Shown piece after piece: positions 1 through 8,444 of a stretch of DNA of 40,520 nt. The stretch is from assembly GCA_026394375.1 (NCBI GenBank), contig JAPKYJ010000014.1, positions 1 through 40,520 on the forward strand, read 5' to 3'. The position numbers and the translations under genes are program-made. The stretch's first letter is position 1. Each line of letters opens with the position of its first letter. The stretch comes from Methanomassiliicoccales archaeon (GTDB lineage Archaea; Thermoplasmatota; Thermoplasmata; Methanomassiliicoccales; UBA472). A model generated the notes under the pieces. That model made no database searches, had not been told where the DNA came from, and saw nothing but the letters and a program-made list of their open reading frames with translations.

Positions 1-114
1 CAACGGCTTCGCCTTGGTCACACGAAGGTTGTTCTCCTTCTCATCTGCATACTTCTTCTTCAGCTCGGCGACGATCTCGTCGGGGACACCGAAGGTCATT
101 TCCACTTCTACCAA
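1..114 (-). CDS. Partial unknown protein (N-terminal 38 codons)
   Basis: Only the start of this gene is in the window; it runs off the left edge. The reading frame begins with TTG at 114 and is open for 38 codons (MVEVEMTFGVPDEIVAEL..., then a Lys/Glu-rich helical stretch). TTG is chosen because a strong Shine-Dalgarno sequence (GGAGGA, plus-strand 121-126) sits about six bases upstream; an ATG at 99 is the alternative. A TATA-like element (TTTAAA, 178-183) lies further upstream. I do not recognise the family from this fragment. Confidence 0.6.
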   Translation of the reverse strand, partial: MVEVEMTFGVPDEIVAELKKKYADEKENNLRVTKAKPL

Positions 115-177
115 ATTCTTTCCTCCTAATAGGGCGTTCCAAGGCCCAACTTCGTACCTCATATCCGATTAACGGGG

Positions 178-183
178 TTTAAA
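178..183 (-). promoter_or_regulatory. TATA box for the left-edge gene
   Basis: TTTAAA on the minus strand, about 65 bases upstream of the TTG start at 114. This leaves a leader of roughly 35-40 bases that carries the GGAGGA ribosome site. The rest of 115-394 holds no gene I can support apart from the tRNA-like piece at 341-393. Confidence 0.4.
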
Positions 184-340
184 GATAACGGAGGGGAGTA
201 GGATGGAGCATCCAACAGAGCCAGAGCGAAAATGTGAAGATCACGAGCTTGCAGAACGGACGTTCATGGTCGTCAAGGGATCCACAAACCAAGTGCGTCC
301 GAGAACGATCCCTTCTGGATAAGACATCAAGGGTCGGGGA

Positions 341-393
341 TGAGCGGGCTCAGCCGGATTCGAACCAGCGATTCCGCCGCTCCAGCCGTCAAC
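341..393 (-). other. tRNA 3'-end-like fragment
   Basis: On the minus strand there is a complete T-arm: stem GCTGG, loop TTCGAAT, stem CCGGC (plus 353-369). It is followed by a seven-base segment TGAGCCC and G in the place of an acceptor 3' strand and discriminator. No matching 5' acceptor (GGGCTCA), D-arm or anticodon arm is found on the 5' side, where metG and its promoter lie. It could be a remnant of an old integration event or a chance T-arm look-alike. A working tRNA is unlikely. Confidence 0.4.
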
Positions 394-394
394 G

Positions 395-401
395 CTTAAA
401 T
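395..401 (+). promoter_or_regulatory. TATA box of metG
   Basis: CTTAAAT centred about 33 bases upstream of the ATG at 431, the spacing expected for a nearly leaderless archaeal transcript. It favours the ATG at 431 over the one at 419. Confidence 0.5.
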
Positions 402-430
402 CCCCCCTTCTCTATTCGATGCCGATAGTA

Positions 431-2644
431 ATGGCAAGGATTCTGATTTGCGTGGCGTGGCCCTACTCGAACGGGCCAATCCACTTGGGTCACGTGGCAG
501 GTTCATTGCTCGCCCCTGACATCTTCGCCCGCTACCACCGCCTCAGAGGGGATGAGGTGCTCATGGTCTCCGGTTCCGATCAACACGGCACCCCGGTGAC
601 CGTGAAGGCAGAGAAAGAAGGCGTCAGCGCAGAGGAGATAGCGGAGCGCTACCATCGCATCAACTCCAAGGCCATCCAGGACCTGCTGATCCAGTTTGAC
701 CTTTTCACGAAGACGCACAACCCGAACCACTTCCAGGTGGTGCATGACTTCTTCCTCACCCTTCTCGAGCACGGCTTTCTCTACAAGAAAGGAACGATGC
801 AGTACTACTGCCTCAAGTGCAACAAGTTCCTGCCTGACCGCTATGTGGAAGGCACCTGCAAGCGCTGCGGCAATGAACGGGCCAGGGGCGACCAGTGCGA
901 GAAGTGCGGGGCGACCTTTGAGGTCGGTGAGCTGGAGGGCGTGAGGTGTACTCGCTGTGGCTCCTCTCCTGAGCTGCGGGAGACGGAGCACTTCTTCTTC
1001 AAGCTGAGCGCGTTCCAAGAGCCACTGCTTCGTTTCGTGCAGGATAAGGACCACTGGAGGCCGAGCGTAAGGCTTTTCACCAGGAACTGGCTCGAGAGCG
1101 GTCTCAAGGACCGGGCCATCACCAGGGACATGTCCTGGGGAGTGCCAGTGCATCTAGAGGGCTGGGAAGGCAAGGTCATCTACGTCTGGTTCGAAGCGGT
1201 CATCGGCTATCTCGCCGCCTCGAAGGAATGGGCCAGACTAAATGGCCAGCCAGACCGCTGGAGGGATTTCTGGACGGACCCGGAAACGAGGAGCTACTAC
1301 TTCCTGGGCAAGGACAACATCCCTTTCCATACGATCATCTGGCCATCCATGCTCATGGGCTACGGCGGACTCAATCTTCCCTATGACGTTCCGGCGAACG
1401 AGTTCCTCACTTTCAAGGGCGAGGCATTCTCCAAGAGCAGAGGGGTGGGGGTGGACGTTCCTTCCCTCGTCGAAAGGTTCGATCCGGACCTAATACGCTA
1501 CTACCTGGCCTCGAACATGCCTGAGAACCGGGACACCGACTTCTCCCTGGACGACTTCGAGGCCAAGGTCAACAATGAGCTGGTTGCCACGCTGGGCAAC
1601 TACTACCACCGGGTGCTGAGCTTCACTCACAAGAACTTCGGAAAGGTGCCGGAGCTGCAGGGTCTGGAGGAGGAGAAGCGCCAGGTGGCCGAGGCGATCG
1701 GAAGTTGCGTGGCCGAGGTGGAGCGTTCGCTCGACTCCTGCCAATTCAAGTTGGGTTTGAAAGCGGTCATGGACCTGGCGCAGTTCGGCAATCAATTCTT
1801 CGATCGCATGGCGCCCTGGGCCCTAATCAAGAACGACAAGGCGAAGTGCGGGGCGGCACTGCATCTCAATCTGGAGATAGTAAAGGCGCTGGCGATAATG
1901 AGCCATCCCTACCTGCCTCGTTCCTCGGAGAGGCTGTGGTCGCAACTGGGGATGAAGGAGGGTCTGTATTCTCGGGGTTGGTCCTGGGTCGACATGCCGC
2001 TAGAGGCGGGGGCCGCACTTCCTGAGCCCAAACCGCTCTTCAGCAAGATGGTCATCGAGACCAAGGGCAATGAGTTCAGAGCCTTCGAGACATTGAACCT
2101 CAAGGTGGGCAAGGTACTGGATGTCAAACCCCATCCTGACGCGGAGAAGCTCCTGGTGCTGGATGTTGATGTGGGCAAGAGGATCCAGCTCGTGGCCGGT
2201 CTGCGTGCCCACTATCCAGGCGAGGAGCTCAAGGGCAAGAGCATCGTGGTCGTCACCAACTTGCAGCCCGCCAAGCTCAGAGGCGTGGAATCCATGGGAA
2301 TGCTCTTGGCGGCGGAGGCTGGGGGAAAAGTCAAGGTGCTAATTCCAGCTGGAGAGGCCGCTCCCGGAGACCCAGTGAGCAGCGGATTGCCGCAGAGTGA
2401 AAAGGAGATGACCTTCTCGGACTTCCAGAAGCTGACAATAAGGGTGGGGGCATTGGAGGGAGGAAAGGTCGACCTTGGCAAGAAAGTGGACGTCCGCATC
2501 CCGACGGGAGTGGGAGCATCAGCCAAGGTGGCAGTTTTCCTTCCTACACCCGAGGCCAGTGTAGCTCTCCTCCTCTTCACCGAGAAAGGGGTGGCGATCA
2601 CCGTGGATGGAGGAGAGATAGAAAACGGGGCTCAGGTCAGATGA
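431..2644 (+). CDS. metG: Methionyl-tRNA synthetase with C-terminal tRNA-binding domain
   Basis: Class I aminoacyl-tRNA synthetase that charges tRNA-Met in the cytoplasm. The protein of 737 residues begins MARILICVAWPY and shows the HIGH-type motif HLGH at residues 18-21. A zinc-knuckle insert with four Cys pairs (CLKC, CKRC, CEKC, CTRC) lies at about 125-185, and the KMSKS-type motif FSKS at about 334. The last ~110-200 residues contain an EMAP-II-like OB-fold tRNA-binding domain (from FETLNLKVGKVLDV; conserved NLQPAKLRGVESMGM). That domain is followed by extra sequence, making the enzyme long for the family but normal for archaeal dimer-type enzymes. The start at 431 matches family N-termini and the TATA spacing; 419 would add four residues. 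The stop overlaps the start of the PHP gene by the ATGA arrangement, so the two are probably cotranscribed. Confidence 0.95.
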   Translation: MARILICVAWPYSNGPIHLGHVAGSLLAPDIFARYHRLRGDEVLMVSGSDQHGTPVTVKAEKEGVSAEEIAERYHRINSKAIQDLLIQFDLFTKTHNPNHFQVVHDFFLTLLEHGFLYKKGTMQYYCLKCNKFLPDRYVEGTCKRCGNERARGDQCEKCGATFEVGELEGVRCTRCGSSPELRETEHFFFKLSAFQEPLLRFVQDKDHWRPSVRLFTRNWLESGLKDRAITRDMSWGVPVHLEGWEGKVIYVWFEAVIGYLAASKEWARLNGQPDRWRDFWTDPETRSYYFLGKDNIPFHTIIWPSMLMGYGGLNLPYDVPANEFLTFKGEAFSKSRGVGVDVPSLVERFDPDLIRYYLASNMPENRDTDFSLDDFEAKVNNELVATLGNYYHRVLSFTHKNFGKVPELQGLEEEKRQVAEAIGSCVAEVERSLDSCQFKLGLKAVMDLAQFGNQFFDRMAPWALIKNDKAKCGAALHLNLEIVKALAIMSHPYLPRSSERLWSQLGMKEGLYSRGWSWVDMPLEAGAALPEPKPLFSKMVIETKGNEFRAFETLNLKVGKVLDVKPHPDAEKLLVLDVDVGKRIQLVAGLRAHYPGEELKGKSIVVVTNLQPAKLRGVESMGMLLAAEAGGKVKVLIPAGEAAPGDPVSSGLPQSEKEMTFSDFQKLTIRVGALEGGKVDLGKKVDVRIPTGVGASAKVAVFLPTPEASVALLLFTEKGVAITVDGGEIENGAQVR

Positions 2645-3303
2645 AGGCCGACCTGCACGTCCACTCTCATCACTCTGGCGACAGCCGGCAGACGCTGGAG
2701 GAGATATTCGCGGTTTGCCGTGAGCAGTGCCTGGGAGCGGTGGCGGTGGTGGACCACAACTCCCTTCGGGGAGCGAGAGACGCCATGGCCTCCGCCCCCA
2801 AAGACATCATCGTCGTTCCAGGCATGGAGATCACCTCAGCAGAAGGTCACATCCTCGCCTACAACATCTCGGAGGAGGTGCCCAGGGACCTTTCCGCGGG
2901 GGAGACCGTCGACCTCGTCCGAATACAGGGAGGGATCGCCGTGGCCGCCCATCCTTACCGCTTATGGTCTGGGTTGGGAGAGAGGGCGATGAGGCAGACC
3001 CGGTTCGATGCAGTGGAGGCGTTCAACGGTCGGAATACGGCCCGCGGGAATCGTCGCGCATCTAGATTGGCGGAAGAGCTGGGCTTACCGACGACGGCCG
3101 GGTCCGACGCTCACCGGCCCGGTCTGGTCGGCAGCGCTTATCTGGTGTTCGCGGACGATTGCGGAGACGCGGACTCCCTCGTAAGAGCGATCCTCTCGAA
3201 GAAGGTCAAGGTCGGAGGTCGTGGTCGGGGAGCCGGCCAGACCCTGGCCTATGGGACAAGATCCATCGGGATGTGGGCGAGACGCGGCTTTCGTCGTCTG
3301 TAG
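2641..3303 (+). CDS. PHP-domain metal-dependent phosphoesterase
   Basis: Protein of 220 residues with the PHP fold. The N-terminal metal motif is DLHVHSHHSGD at residues 4-14, a further motif HNS is near 38, and GSDAH near 155 supplies late metal ligands. Members hydrolyse phosphoester bonds in small molecules or nucleic acids; the substrate here cannot be read from sequence. The ATG overlaps the metG stop, which indicates translational coupling. It ends nine bases from the convergent roadblock gene. The C-terminus beyond about residue 195 is basic and glycine-rich, and I see no domain in it. Confidence 0.85.
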   Translation: MKADLHVHSHHSGDSRQTLEEIFAVCREQCLGAVAVVDHNSLRGARDAMASAPKDIIVVPGMEITSAEGHILAYNISEEVPRDLSAGETVDLVRIQGGIAVAAHPYRLWSGLGERAMRQTRFDAVEAFNGRNTARGNRRASRLAEELGLPTTAGSDAHRPGLVGSAYLVFADDCGDADSLVRAILSKKVKVGGRGRGAGQTLAYGTRSIGMWARRGFRRL

Positions 3304-3312
3304 GCTAGCGAT

Positions 3313-3672
3313 CTAGAAATTGAGGTCCGCCTTTGAGATGATCTGAGCCGCTGACTTCGATATCTTGTTGCCTTCGTCCTTTCCATCCGTGGTTATGCAG
3401 AGAATGTACCGATTGCTGGCGCCCATCAATATGAGGTCCCGGTCGGTGAGCTTGATGATGACGTGCTTGAGGTCGTCCTTCAGTTCAGCCGCGGTCGTTT
3501 CTGCGGCCCCTACCATTATTCCAGACATGGCCGCGTAGGTCTCCAGATGCACGCCTTTGGGTCCGTCCCCCAGAACGTACATGCCTCCACGGGAGACCAG
3601 GGAGACCTCTTGCACGTGTTCCAGGTGCTTTATCTCTTCCAGAACCACCCTAACCTGCGAGATCTCTCCCAT
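3313..3672 (-). CDS. Roadblock/LC7 domain protein
   Basis: Protein of 119 residues with the roadblock/longin-like pattern: an N-terminal amphipathic helix (VRVVLEEIKHLEHV), a strand with the GGMYVLGD turn, a central helix rich in small residues (AAMSGIMVGAAETTAAEL), then the strand pair HVIIKLTDRDLILMGASNRYILCI. In archaea such small roadblock proteins are thought to regulate small GTPases or to act as dimeric scaffolds; no GTPase gene is adjacent. The ATG has a G-rich ribosome site (GGATGGGGG) upstream, and a TATA-like T-rich element lies at plus 3724-3732. Confidence 0.8.
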   Translation of the reverse strand: MGEISQVRVVLEEIKHLEHVQEVSLVSRGGMYVLGDGPKGVHLETYAAMSGIMVGAAETTAAELKDDLKHVIIKLTDRDLILMGASNRYILCITTDGKDEGNKISKSAAQIISKADLNF

Positions 3673-3833
3673 GTGCTAGCCCCCATCCTTCGGATTTGCC
3701 AGTTTGATAATAATTGCCTCCTGATAAAAAACTTTGGACCCGATTGTCCGTCCCCGCTCGACCCAGAACCACGGCGAATGACCCCTAGTATCGGAGCGCT
3801 GAACATTCATTTGCCAGGTCGGGGAAGAAAGGG

Positions 3834-3840
3834 TTTTAAT
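3834..3840 (+). promoter_or_regulatory. TATA box of the helical protein gene
   Basis: TTTTAAT about 32 bases before the ATG at 3872, consistent with a leaderless transcript. Confidence 0.45.
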
Positions 3841-3871
3841 TCGGGTCGGTTCATACAGAAGCGGGGACGGG

Positions 3872-5008
3872 ATGGAAGAAAAGGGCTCCATTGGTGCCGC
3901 CTTCGCGCGGAGGAGACAAGCTGCACGCATAGAGGCATCGTTGGTACGAGCTCTCTACATACCAATGGAACGGGGAAGGATGGAGAAGCGGATCCTCCAT
4001 CTCGCCGCGGATGACCCCTTGGGCATGGTCACCATTCTGTTGAAGAACTACCATCATGGGAGCAAGCGCGTCTCCAGTGCGGCCCGCAAGCTGCTGGACC
4101 AGATAGTCCAGGACCGATCGGGGATGAAGGCCGTTCTGGATAGTCTCACCCATCCCAATCGGGAGGTGCGCCTTGCGGCGGTGGACCTCTTGAAGGAGAA
4201 GAGAGGGGTCCATGCCATCACTTACGCTTCCTTCTACGAAAGCACCTCTCTCCTCATTGCCATGGCGCGCAACAGGGATATGCCAGTGAGCGACATCGAG
4301 GCCCTGGCCGAGATGTCCAAGGAATCATTTCTGGACGGAGAGACACTTGAGGCTCTGCAAGACATCGCCTCTTCCCTGGATTTCATCAAGCACCGATATA
4401 GAGCAGCCAACATGCTAAAGGGATACTTGACCGAGATGCTACGCTTGGCTCCAGACCTCACCCGTATGGGGGTGTACGATGAGAAGATCGATGAACCTCT
4501 CAAGAAGGCCATCACCGCCAGCAAGTCCAAGGAGGTGGACGAGACCTCGGAGATAATCACGGAGAGGAAGCTGGAGACGTCGATCCGCATCACTTTGGAC
4601 CGGGTGGGAAAGACCATCAAGGATAGCGTGGAGGCGAGACCCAACATGGATCCTTCACAACTGCAGGGTTCCGATGTATGGGTGCTGACGCGCATCCAAG
4701 AGATAGTCGAATCCGTGACCTCCCTCGTCCTCGCGGGTAGGAAACGAGAGGCCCTGGGGCAGATCAACGTCTTTCTCAAGAGCGATCTCGCCGAGTTCAT
4801 GGAAGGAGCTAGGCAACGCATAGCCGCCAAGGACCCTTCGGCACTTCTGACCGCCTACACTCTGGCGCTGGTGAGCTTGCGCCTCGCTTCCGGGCTCATG
4901 CCTCAAACCGCCGAGGACATCTACCAGCGGTACTTCCGAGTCTATGAGTCTGAGCCGAGCATCCACATCGTCGCTTGGCCCGAGGTCGTTCTCAAGGTCA
5001 TTAGGTGA
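3872..5008 (+). CDS. All-helical (HEAT-like) protein of unknown function
   Basis: Protein of 378 residues that I cannot assign to a named family. It is almost entirely helical with repeating amphipathic units. Around residues 40-120 there are HEAT-like pairs (VSSAARKLLDQIVQDRSGMK, then NREVRLAAVDLLKEKRG). A charged middle portion (EPLKKAITASKSKEVDETSE) is followed by further helices to the end. No signal peptide, membrane segment or catalytic motif is visible. The gene stands in front of ftsZ in the same orientation, 110 bases away, but ftsZ has its own strong TATA box, so joint function is only a possibility. The start fits the TATA element at 3834. Confidence 0.7.
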   Translation: MEEKGSIGAAFARRRQAARIEASLVRALYIPMERGRMEKRILHLAADDPLGMVTILLKNYHHGSKRVSSAARKLLDQIVQDRSGMKAVLDSLTHPNREVRLAAVDLLKEKRGVHAITYASFYESTSLLIAMARNRDMPVSDIEALAEMSKESFLDGETLEALQDIASSLDFIKHRYRAANMLKGYLTEMLRLAPDLTRMGVYDEKIDEPLKKAITASKSKEVDETSEIITERKLETSIRITLDRVGKTIKDSVEARPNMDPSQLQGSDVWVLTRIQEIVESVTSLVLAGRKREALGQINVFLKSDLAEFMEGARQRIAAKDPSALLTAYTLALVSLRLASGLMPQTAEDIYQRYFRVYESEPSIHIVAWPEVVLKVIR

Positions 5009-5073
5009 GGCGAAGGACAGGAAAACCAAGTCTCAAGCCAGATGACCTTCGGAATAATACTGGGTCCGCGCAA

Positions 5074-5082
5074 TATTTATAT
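5074..5082 (+). promoter_or_regulatory. TATA box of ftsZ
   Basis: TATTTATAT, one of the best TATA matches in the window, about 40 bases before the ftsZ ATG. This leaves a short leader that contains a G-rich site (AGAGGGATG). Confidence 0.6.
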
Positions 5083-5118
5083 CCAGGATTGGCGTTTCAG
5101 TAGCAGAGGGATGCACTC

Positions 5119-6321
5119 ATGCCAAGTTCATTGGTAAAGAATGCTCTAGCGAGCCTTAAGGAGACTCAGGAAAAAGCACAAGCGCAGCCGCAGGCCCCAG
5201 CGGGCAACTCGATCGTCGATGAGGAGCTGAAGCGGATCGCGGCGCAGCTCGACGTCTGCATCAAGATCGTCGGCTGCGGGGGCGGTGGTTCGAACACCAT
5301 CAATCGATGCGTTGACGCCGGAGTAAGCGGAGCGCAACTTTGTGCCTTGAACACCGATGCTAAGCACCTGCTGACCATCCGAGCCCCCAAGAAGATACTC
5401 ATCGGCAAGACCGCCACACGCGGCCTCGGCGCGGGAGCGATTCCTGAGGTGGGGGAGCAGGCGGCCCGGGAGAACGACATGGAGATCCGTGAGTTCTTGA
5501 ACGGCGCCAACATCGTCTTCATCACCGCTGGAATGGGAGGCGGAACCGGCACTGGCTCAGCGCACTATGTGGCCAGGATCGCCAAGGAGCAGATTCGCGC
5601 GCTCACCATCGGCGTCGTCACCCTTCCGTTCAAGGCTGAGGGCACGGTGCGAATGGAGAACGCCATGTCAGGCCTGGACAAGCTCAGACGGATCACTGAC
5701 ACAACCATCGTCATCCCGAACGACAAGCTTCTGGAGCTGGTGCCCAAACTGCCTGTGGACGCTGCTTTCAAGGTGGCGGACGAAGTGCTCATGCAGACGA
5801 TCAAAGGGCTGACTGAGATCATCACCAAACCTGGCCTGGTCAACCTTGACTATGCGGACATCATGACCGTCATGAACGAGGGCGGAGTGGCGTTCGTGGG
5901 CATCGGCGAGGCGAACTCGGATGATGACGATCGCGTGAAGACCGCTGTCAACGAAGCCTTGCACAGCCCCCTGCTGGGAGAGATCAACCTGAAGCAGGCC
6001 GCAGGAGCGCTCATCCGGGTCGTTGGTGGTCCGGACATGACCGTTGGCGAGGCGCAGAAGGCGGCGGAGATCGTCACCAACAGCGTCGCGGACCGGGCGA
6101 GGATAATCTGGGGATGCTCGATCGACCCCGAGGTCGAGGGTACGATAAAGATCCTGCTCATCCTCACCGGAGCGCAGTCCAAGTACATGCTTGGCAGGGA
6201 CTCAGGCACCGGAAAGCTGGGAGGCGAATTCGATCAGCCTCGACCGAGGGTGGGGGCGGGCCCCGCTCCTTCCGGAGGAAGGAGAGCTTCGGACGACGGC
6301 GGCATCGACTTCGTGCGTTGA
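5119..6321 (+). CDS. ftsZ: Cell division GTPase FtsZ
   Basis: Tubulin-like GTPase that polymerises into the division ring. In the 400 residues, the nucleotide-binding glycine motif GCGGGGSNT is at 52-60 and the tubulin signature GGGTGTGSA is at about 140-148. The catalytic T7-loop region follows in [15 protein letters not shown]. An N-terminal extension of about 45 residues, rich in Gln and Ala, precedes the fold. The C-terminus is a disordered Pro/Gly/Arg stretch ending in a short acidic-hydrophobic peptide (DDGGIDFVR) that resembles the protein-binding tail of archaeal FtsZ. The gene is tail-to-tail with the ferredoxin-fusion gene at 6395. Confidence 0.97.
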   Translation: MPSSLVKNALASLKETQEKAQAQPQAPAGNSIVDEELKRIAAQLDVCIKIVGCGGGGSNTINRCVDAGVSGAQLCALNTDAKHLLTIRAPKKILIGKTATRGLGAGAIPEVGEQAARENDMEIREFLNGANIVFITAGMGGGTGTGSAHYVARIAKEQIRALTIGVVTLPFKAEGTVRMENAMSGLDKLRRITDTTIVIPNDKLLELVPKLPVDAAFKVADEVLMQTIKGLTEIITKPGLVNLDYADIMTVMNEGGVAFVGIGEANSDDDDRVKTAVNEALHSPLLGEINLKQAAGALIRVVGGPDMTVGEAQKAAEIVTNSVADRARIIWGCSIDPEVEGTIKILLILTGAQSKYMLGRDSGTGKLGGEFDQPRPRVGAGPAPSGGRRASDDGGIDFVR

Positions 6322-6394
6322 GCCAGAATCAGGAGCCGGGCAGAGGGGGCACACGAGGACGCGTCCCGTCGCCGCGGCGGTAGCACCGTCGCGG

Positions 6395-8320
6395 TCACAT
6401 CTCAAACGCGGAATCGCCGAAACTCAAGGCGGGACATGGCTCAATGCATCTGCCACAGTGGATGCATCGTTCCTTAGACACTCTGAGCCTTCCCTGCTCA
6501 AGCGTGAGTGCACCCTCATCGCACCTGGCGATACAGACTCCGCAACCGACGCATTCCTCGGCCTTGACCACTGCCCGGCGCACCTTTTCAATACTTTCTT
6601 CTATTTGAGCCTGGTCCTTTCCTTTCGCCACCAGGGCACCCTCGGCGAAGATGCGGACGTTGAGCGCCAGGCACCAACCTTCCTCTCGGTCGAGCTCCAC
6701 TTCTCCCAGTTGGTTCAGGACCTCCGCCACTCTTTCCAGATCGAGCCCTTGGCTGAAGGCCCCCTCCACGCTGAATCCCACGACGCAGGGGGAGAAACCC
6801 TCCTGTATCTTGAGCTGGATGCCTCTTCCCTTGCTCCTATCCGTGGATCTGGGGCGCAGGTCCGTAACGGAAACGCCCATCCCTTCCAGCTCCTTCTTTA
6901 TGGAGTCTGGCAGCCGGCGCCAGCGCCAGAGAGCGTAGCGTGACCAGGCTTGTGGCAGACCACCCTCCTTCTCGTAGCGCTGCAATTCGTCCCGCCAGCG
7001 CGCGTATCCAGGGAACTCGCTCTCGACCACCTCCAGCTCCGCCAGATCCGAGGCGGGGCATAAGTAGCAGCCGATGCGGTCAAGTCCTCGGGCGTACCAG
7101 GGGTTGTATTCCTCGCCTTTGGAGAAGATGTAGAGCCAAACGTGCAGCGCCGTCCAATCTTGGATGGGGGATGCGCCTATCTGACCTGGCGTCCAGGGGT
7201 TCTTCCAGACCCTTGGCTTCTCGGAGCGTTGCTCTGATTCATACCTACGCTGGCCTATGAATGAGAGCACCCCGTTTGGATAGTGCTTCATTATCGCCCT
7301 GACCGTCGGTCCAAGCTTGTTGGTCTTGCAGCACCAGCGGAAATCACGGCCCGGCGGGCCGAAGTAGTCCAGGTTGCCGTAGAAGGCGCCCTCTGGAGCT
7401 TGTTCCACAATCAACTGCAATCCATGTTTCTCCGCTATGGAGCGGACGTGCTCTTCCGTTTCCGGGAACTCCAATCCGGTGTCGATGAAGAACACTGGCA
7501 ACCTGAGGTTGGCATCAAGGGTGAGCAGGAGGGTGGCCAAGGAATCCTTGCCTCCAGAGAATGAGACCATGGCCGGCAGGTGGTTCCTCTCCAAGGTCCG
7601 CTTGATGAAAGTCACCCCTTCCTCCACCCGGCGTTTCAGCACTCTCTCGTTCGCGCGGATCACATCGTCCAGGCTGCGAGCGGGCAGCGGCCGCGGGGCG
7701 CTACCGGGCTCCGCATACCAGCGGCACTTAACCGCCATACCCCTCTGCCCTTCGTTCATCTGGTCCGCGTTCATACGGGCCGTGCCCGTGCATACCGCCC
7801 TACCCAATGGGTCGACGACGATGACCTCGTCACCCACTCGGACTTCGGGATGCGCCTTGCTCACCCCTGGCGCCATGAGGTTGAGCCCCTTCAAGAGGAA
7901 TTCGATCGCCCCCTGGTCCGTGATCACGAACCCCCTCGACAGCTTGTCCTGGATGCGCTTGGCCGCGGTGGTTCGGGCCAGAAAGACGAAGCCCTTTCCG
8001 ATATCGTAACGCAGAGTTCCCACTACCTCGCCGTCCAGAATGAGCTCGTCCATGCGGTCCAGGGCAGGGATCTTGTTTAGCAGTGCTACCTCACCCGGGG
8101 GGATCAAAGCGTCTCCCGTGCCAGGGCCGAACTGCCTGTCCACCAGTTTCCGCAAGGAATCAAGATCGTGAGCGAAGGCCGGTCTGACATCGCCGGGAGG
8201 GGTCATCCGAACCTCCTCGGTCTGGGAGTCGCAGATGCCACATCGTCCATCCTCCAGTACGGGCAAATGACAGTGCTGGCACCAGTGCAGTTGCAGCTTG
8301 CCCAGCCTCACTAGGGTCAT
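6395..8320 (-). CDS. PUA domain / PAPS-reductase-like ATPase / 2x[4Fe-4S] ferredoxin fusion
   Basis: Protein of 641 residues with four parts. The N-terminal zinc ribbon (CQHCH...CGIC) is at about 14-32. A PUA-like RNA-binding domain occupies about 90-200, including VRVGDEVIVVDPLGRAVCTG. An adenine nucleotide alpha-hydrolase domain related to PAPS reductase has the PP-loop SGGKDS at about 253 and the later motif WCCKTNKLGP at about 327. The C-terminal ferredoxin carries CVGCGVCIARC and CIHCGRCIEPC at about 585-625. The domain set points to RNA or sulfur chemistry (for example tRNA thiolation or sulfur transfer) rather than plain sulfate reduction; the exact reaction is unknown. ATG 8320 sits about 25-30 bases downstream of a minus-strand TATA element at plus 8344-8351. 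Confidence 0.88.
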   Translation of the reverse strand: MTLVRLGKLQLHWCQHCHLPVLEDGRCGICDSQTEEVRMTPPGDVRPAFAHDLDSLRKLVDRQFGPGTGDALIPPGEVALLNKIPALDRMDELILDGEVVGTLRYDIGKGFVFLARTTAAKRIQDKLSRGFVITDQGAIEFLLKGLNLMAPGVSKAHPEVRVGDEVIVVDPLGRAVCTGTARMNADQMNEGQRGMAVKCRWYAEPGSAPRPLPARSLDDVIRANERVLKRRVEEGVTFIKRTLERNHLPAMVSFSGGKDSLATLLLTLDANLRLPVFFIDTGLEFPETEEHVRSIAEKHGLQLIVEQAPEGAFYGNLDYFGPPGRDFRWCCKTNKLGPTVRAIMKHYPNGVLSFIGQRRYESEQRSEKPRVWKNPWTPGQIGASPIQDWTALHVWLYIFSKGEEYNPWYARGLDRIGCYLCPASDLAELEVVESEFPGYARWRDELQRYEKEGGLPQAWSRYALWRWRRLPDSIKKELEGMGVSVTDLRPRSTDRSKGRGIQLKIQEGFSPCVVGFSVEGAFSQGLDLERVAEVLNQLGEVELDREEGWCLALNVRIFAEGALVAKGKDQAQIEESIEKVRRAVVKAEECVGCGVCIARCDEGALTLEQGRLRVSKERCIHCGRCIEPCPALSFGDSAFEM

Positions 8321-8343
8321 AAGACCGCGAGTCGGCGCTCAGG

Positions 8344-8351
8344 TATTAAAA
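8344..8351 (-). promoter_or_regulatory. TATA box of the PUA/PAPS-reductase-like gene
   Basis: TTTTAATA on the minus strand, 24-31 bases before the ATG at 8320, fitting a leaderless transcript. Confidence 0.5.
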
Positions 8352-8403
8352 GATGCCTCGGGCGAGCTTCGGGGGTCGGGAGCAACCTGGCGGTTCGAAC
8401 CCT

Positions 8404-8412
8404 ACAAATATA
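8404..8412 (+). promoter_or_regulatory. TATA box of the aminotransferase gene
   Basis: ACAAATATAT-type element about 35-40 bases before the ATG at 8445. It also covers the possible ATG at 8412, which therefore probably lies upstream of the transcript start. Confidence 0.5.
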
Positions 8413-8444
8413 TGGATGCGCTTAACGCCTTGAGATTGAGTGTC

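Noticed and set aside
234-428. 64-codon frame upstream of metG
   Set aside because: It runs through the tRNA-like piece and the metG TATA box, and the protein has no recognisable feature.
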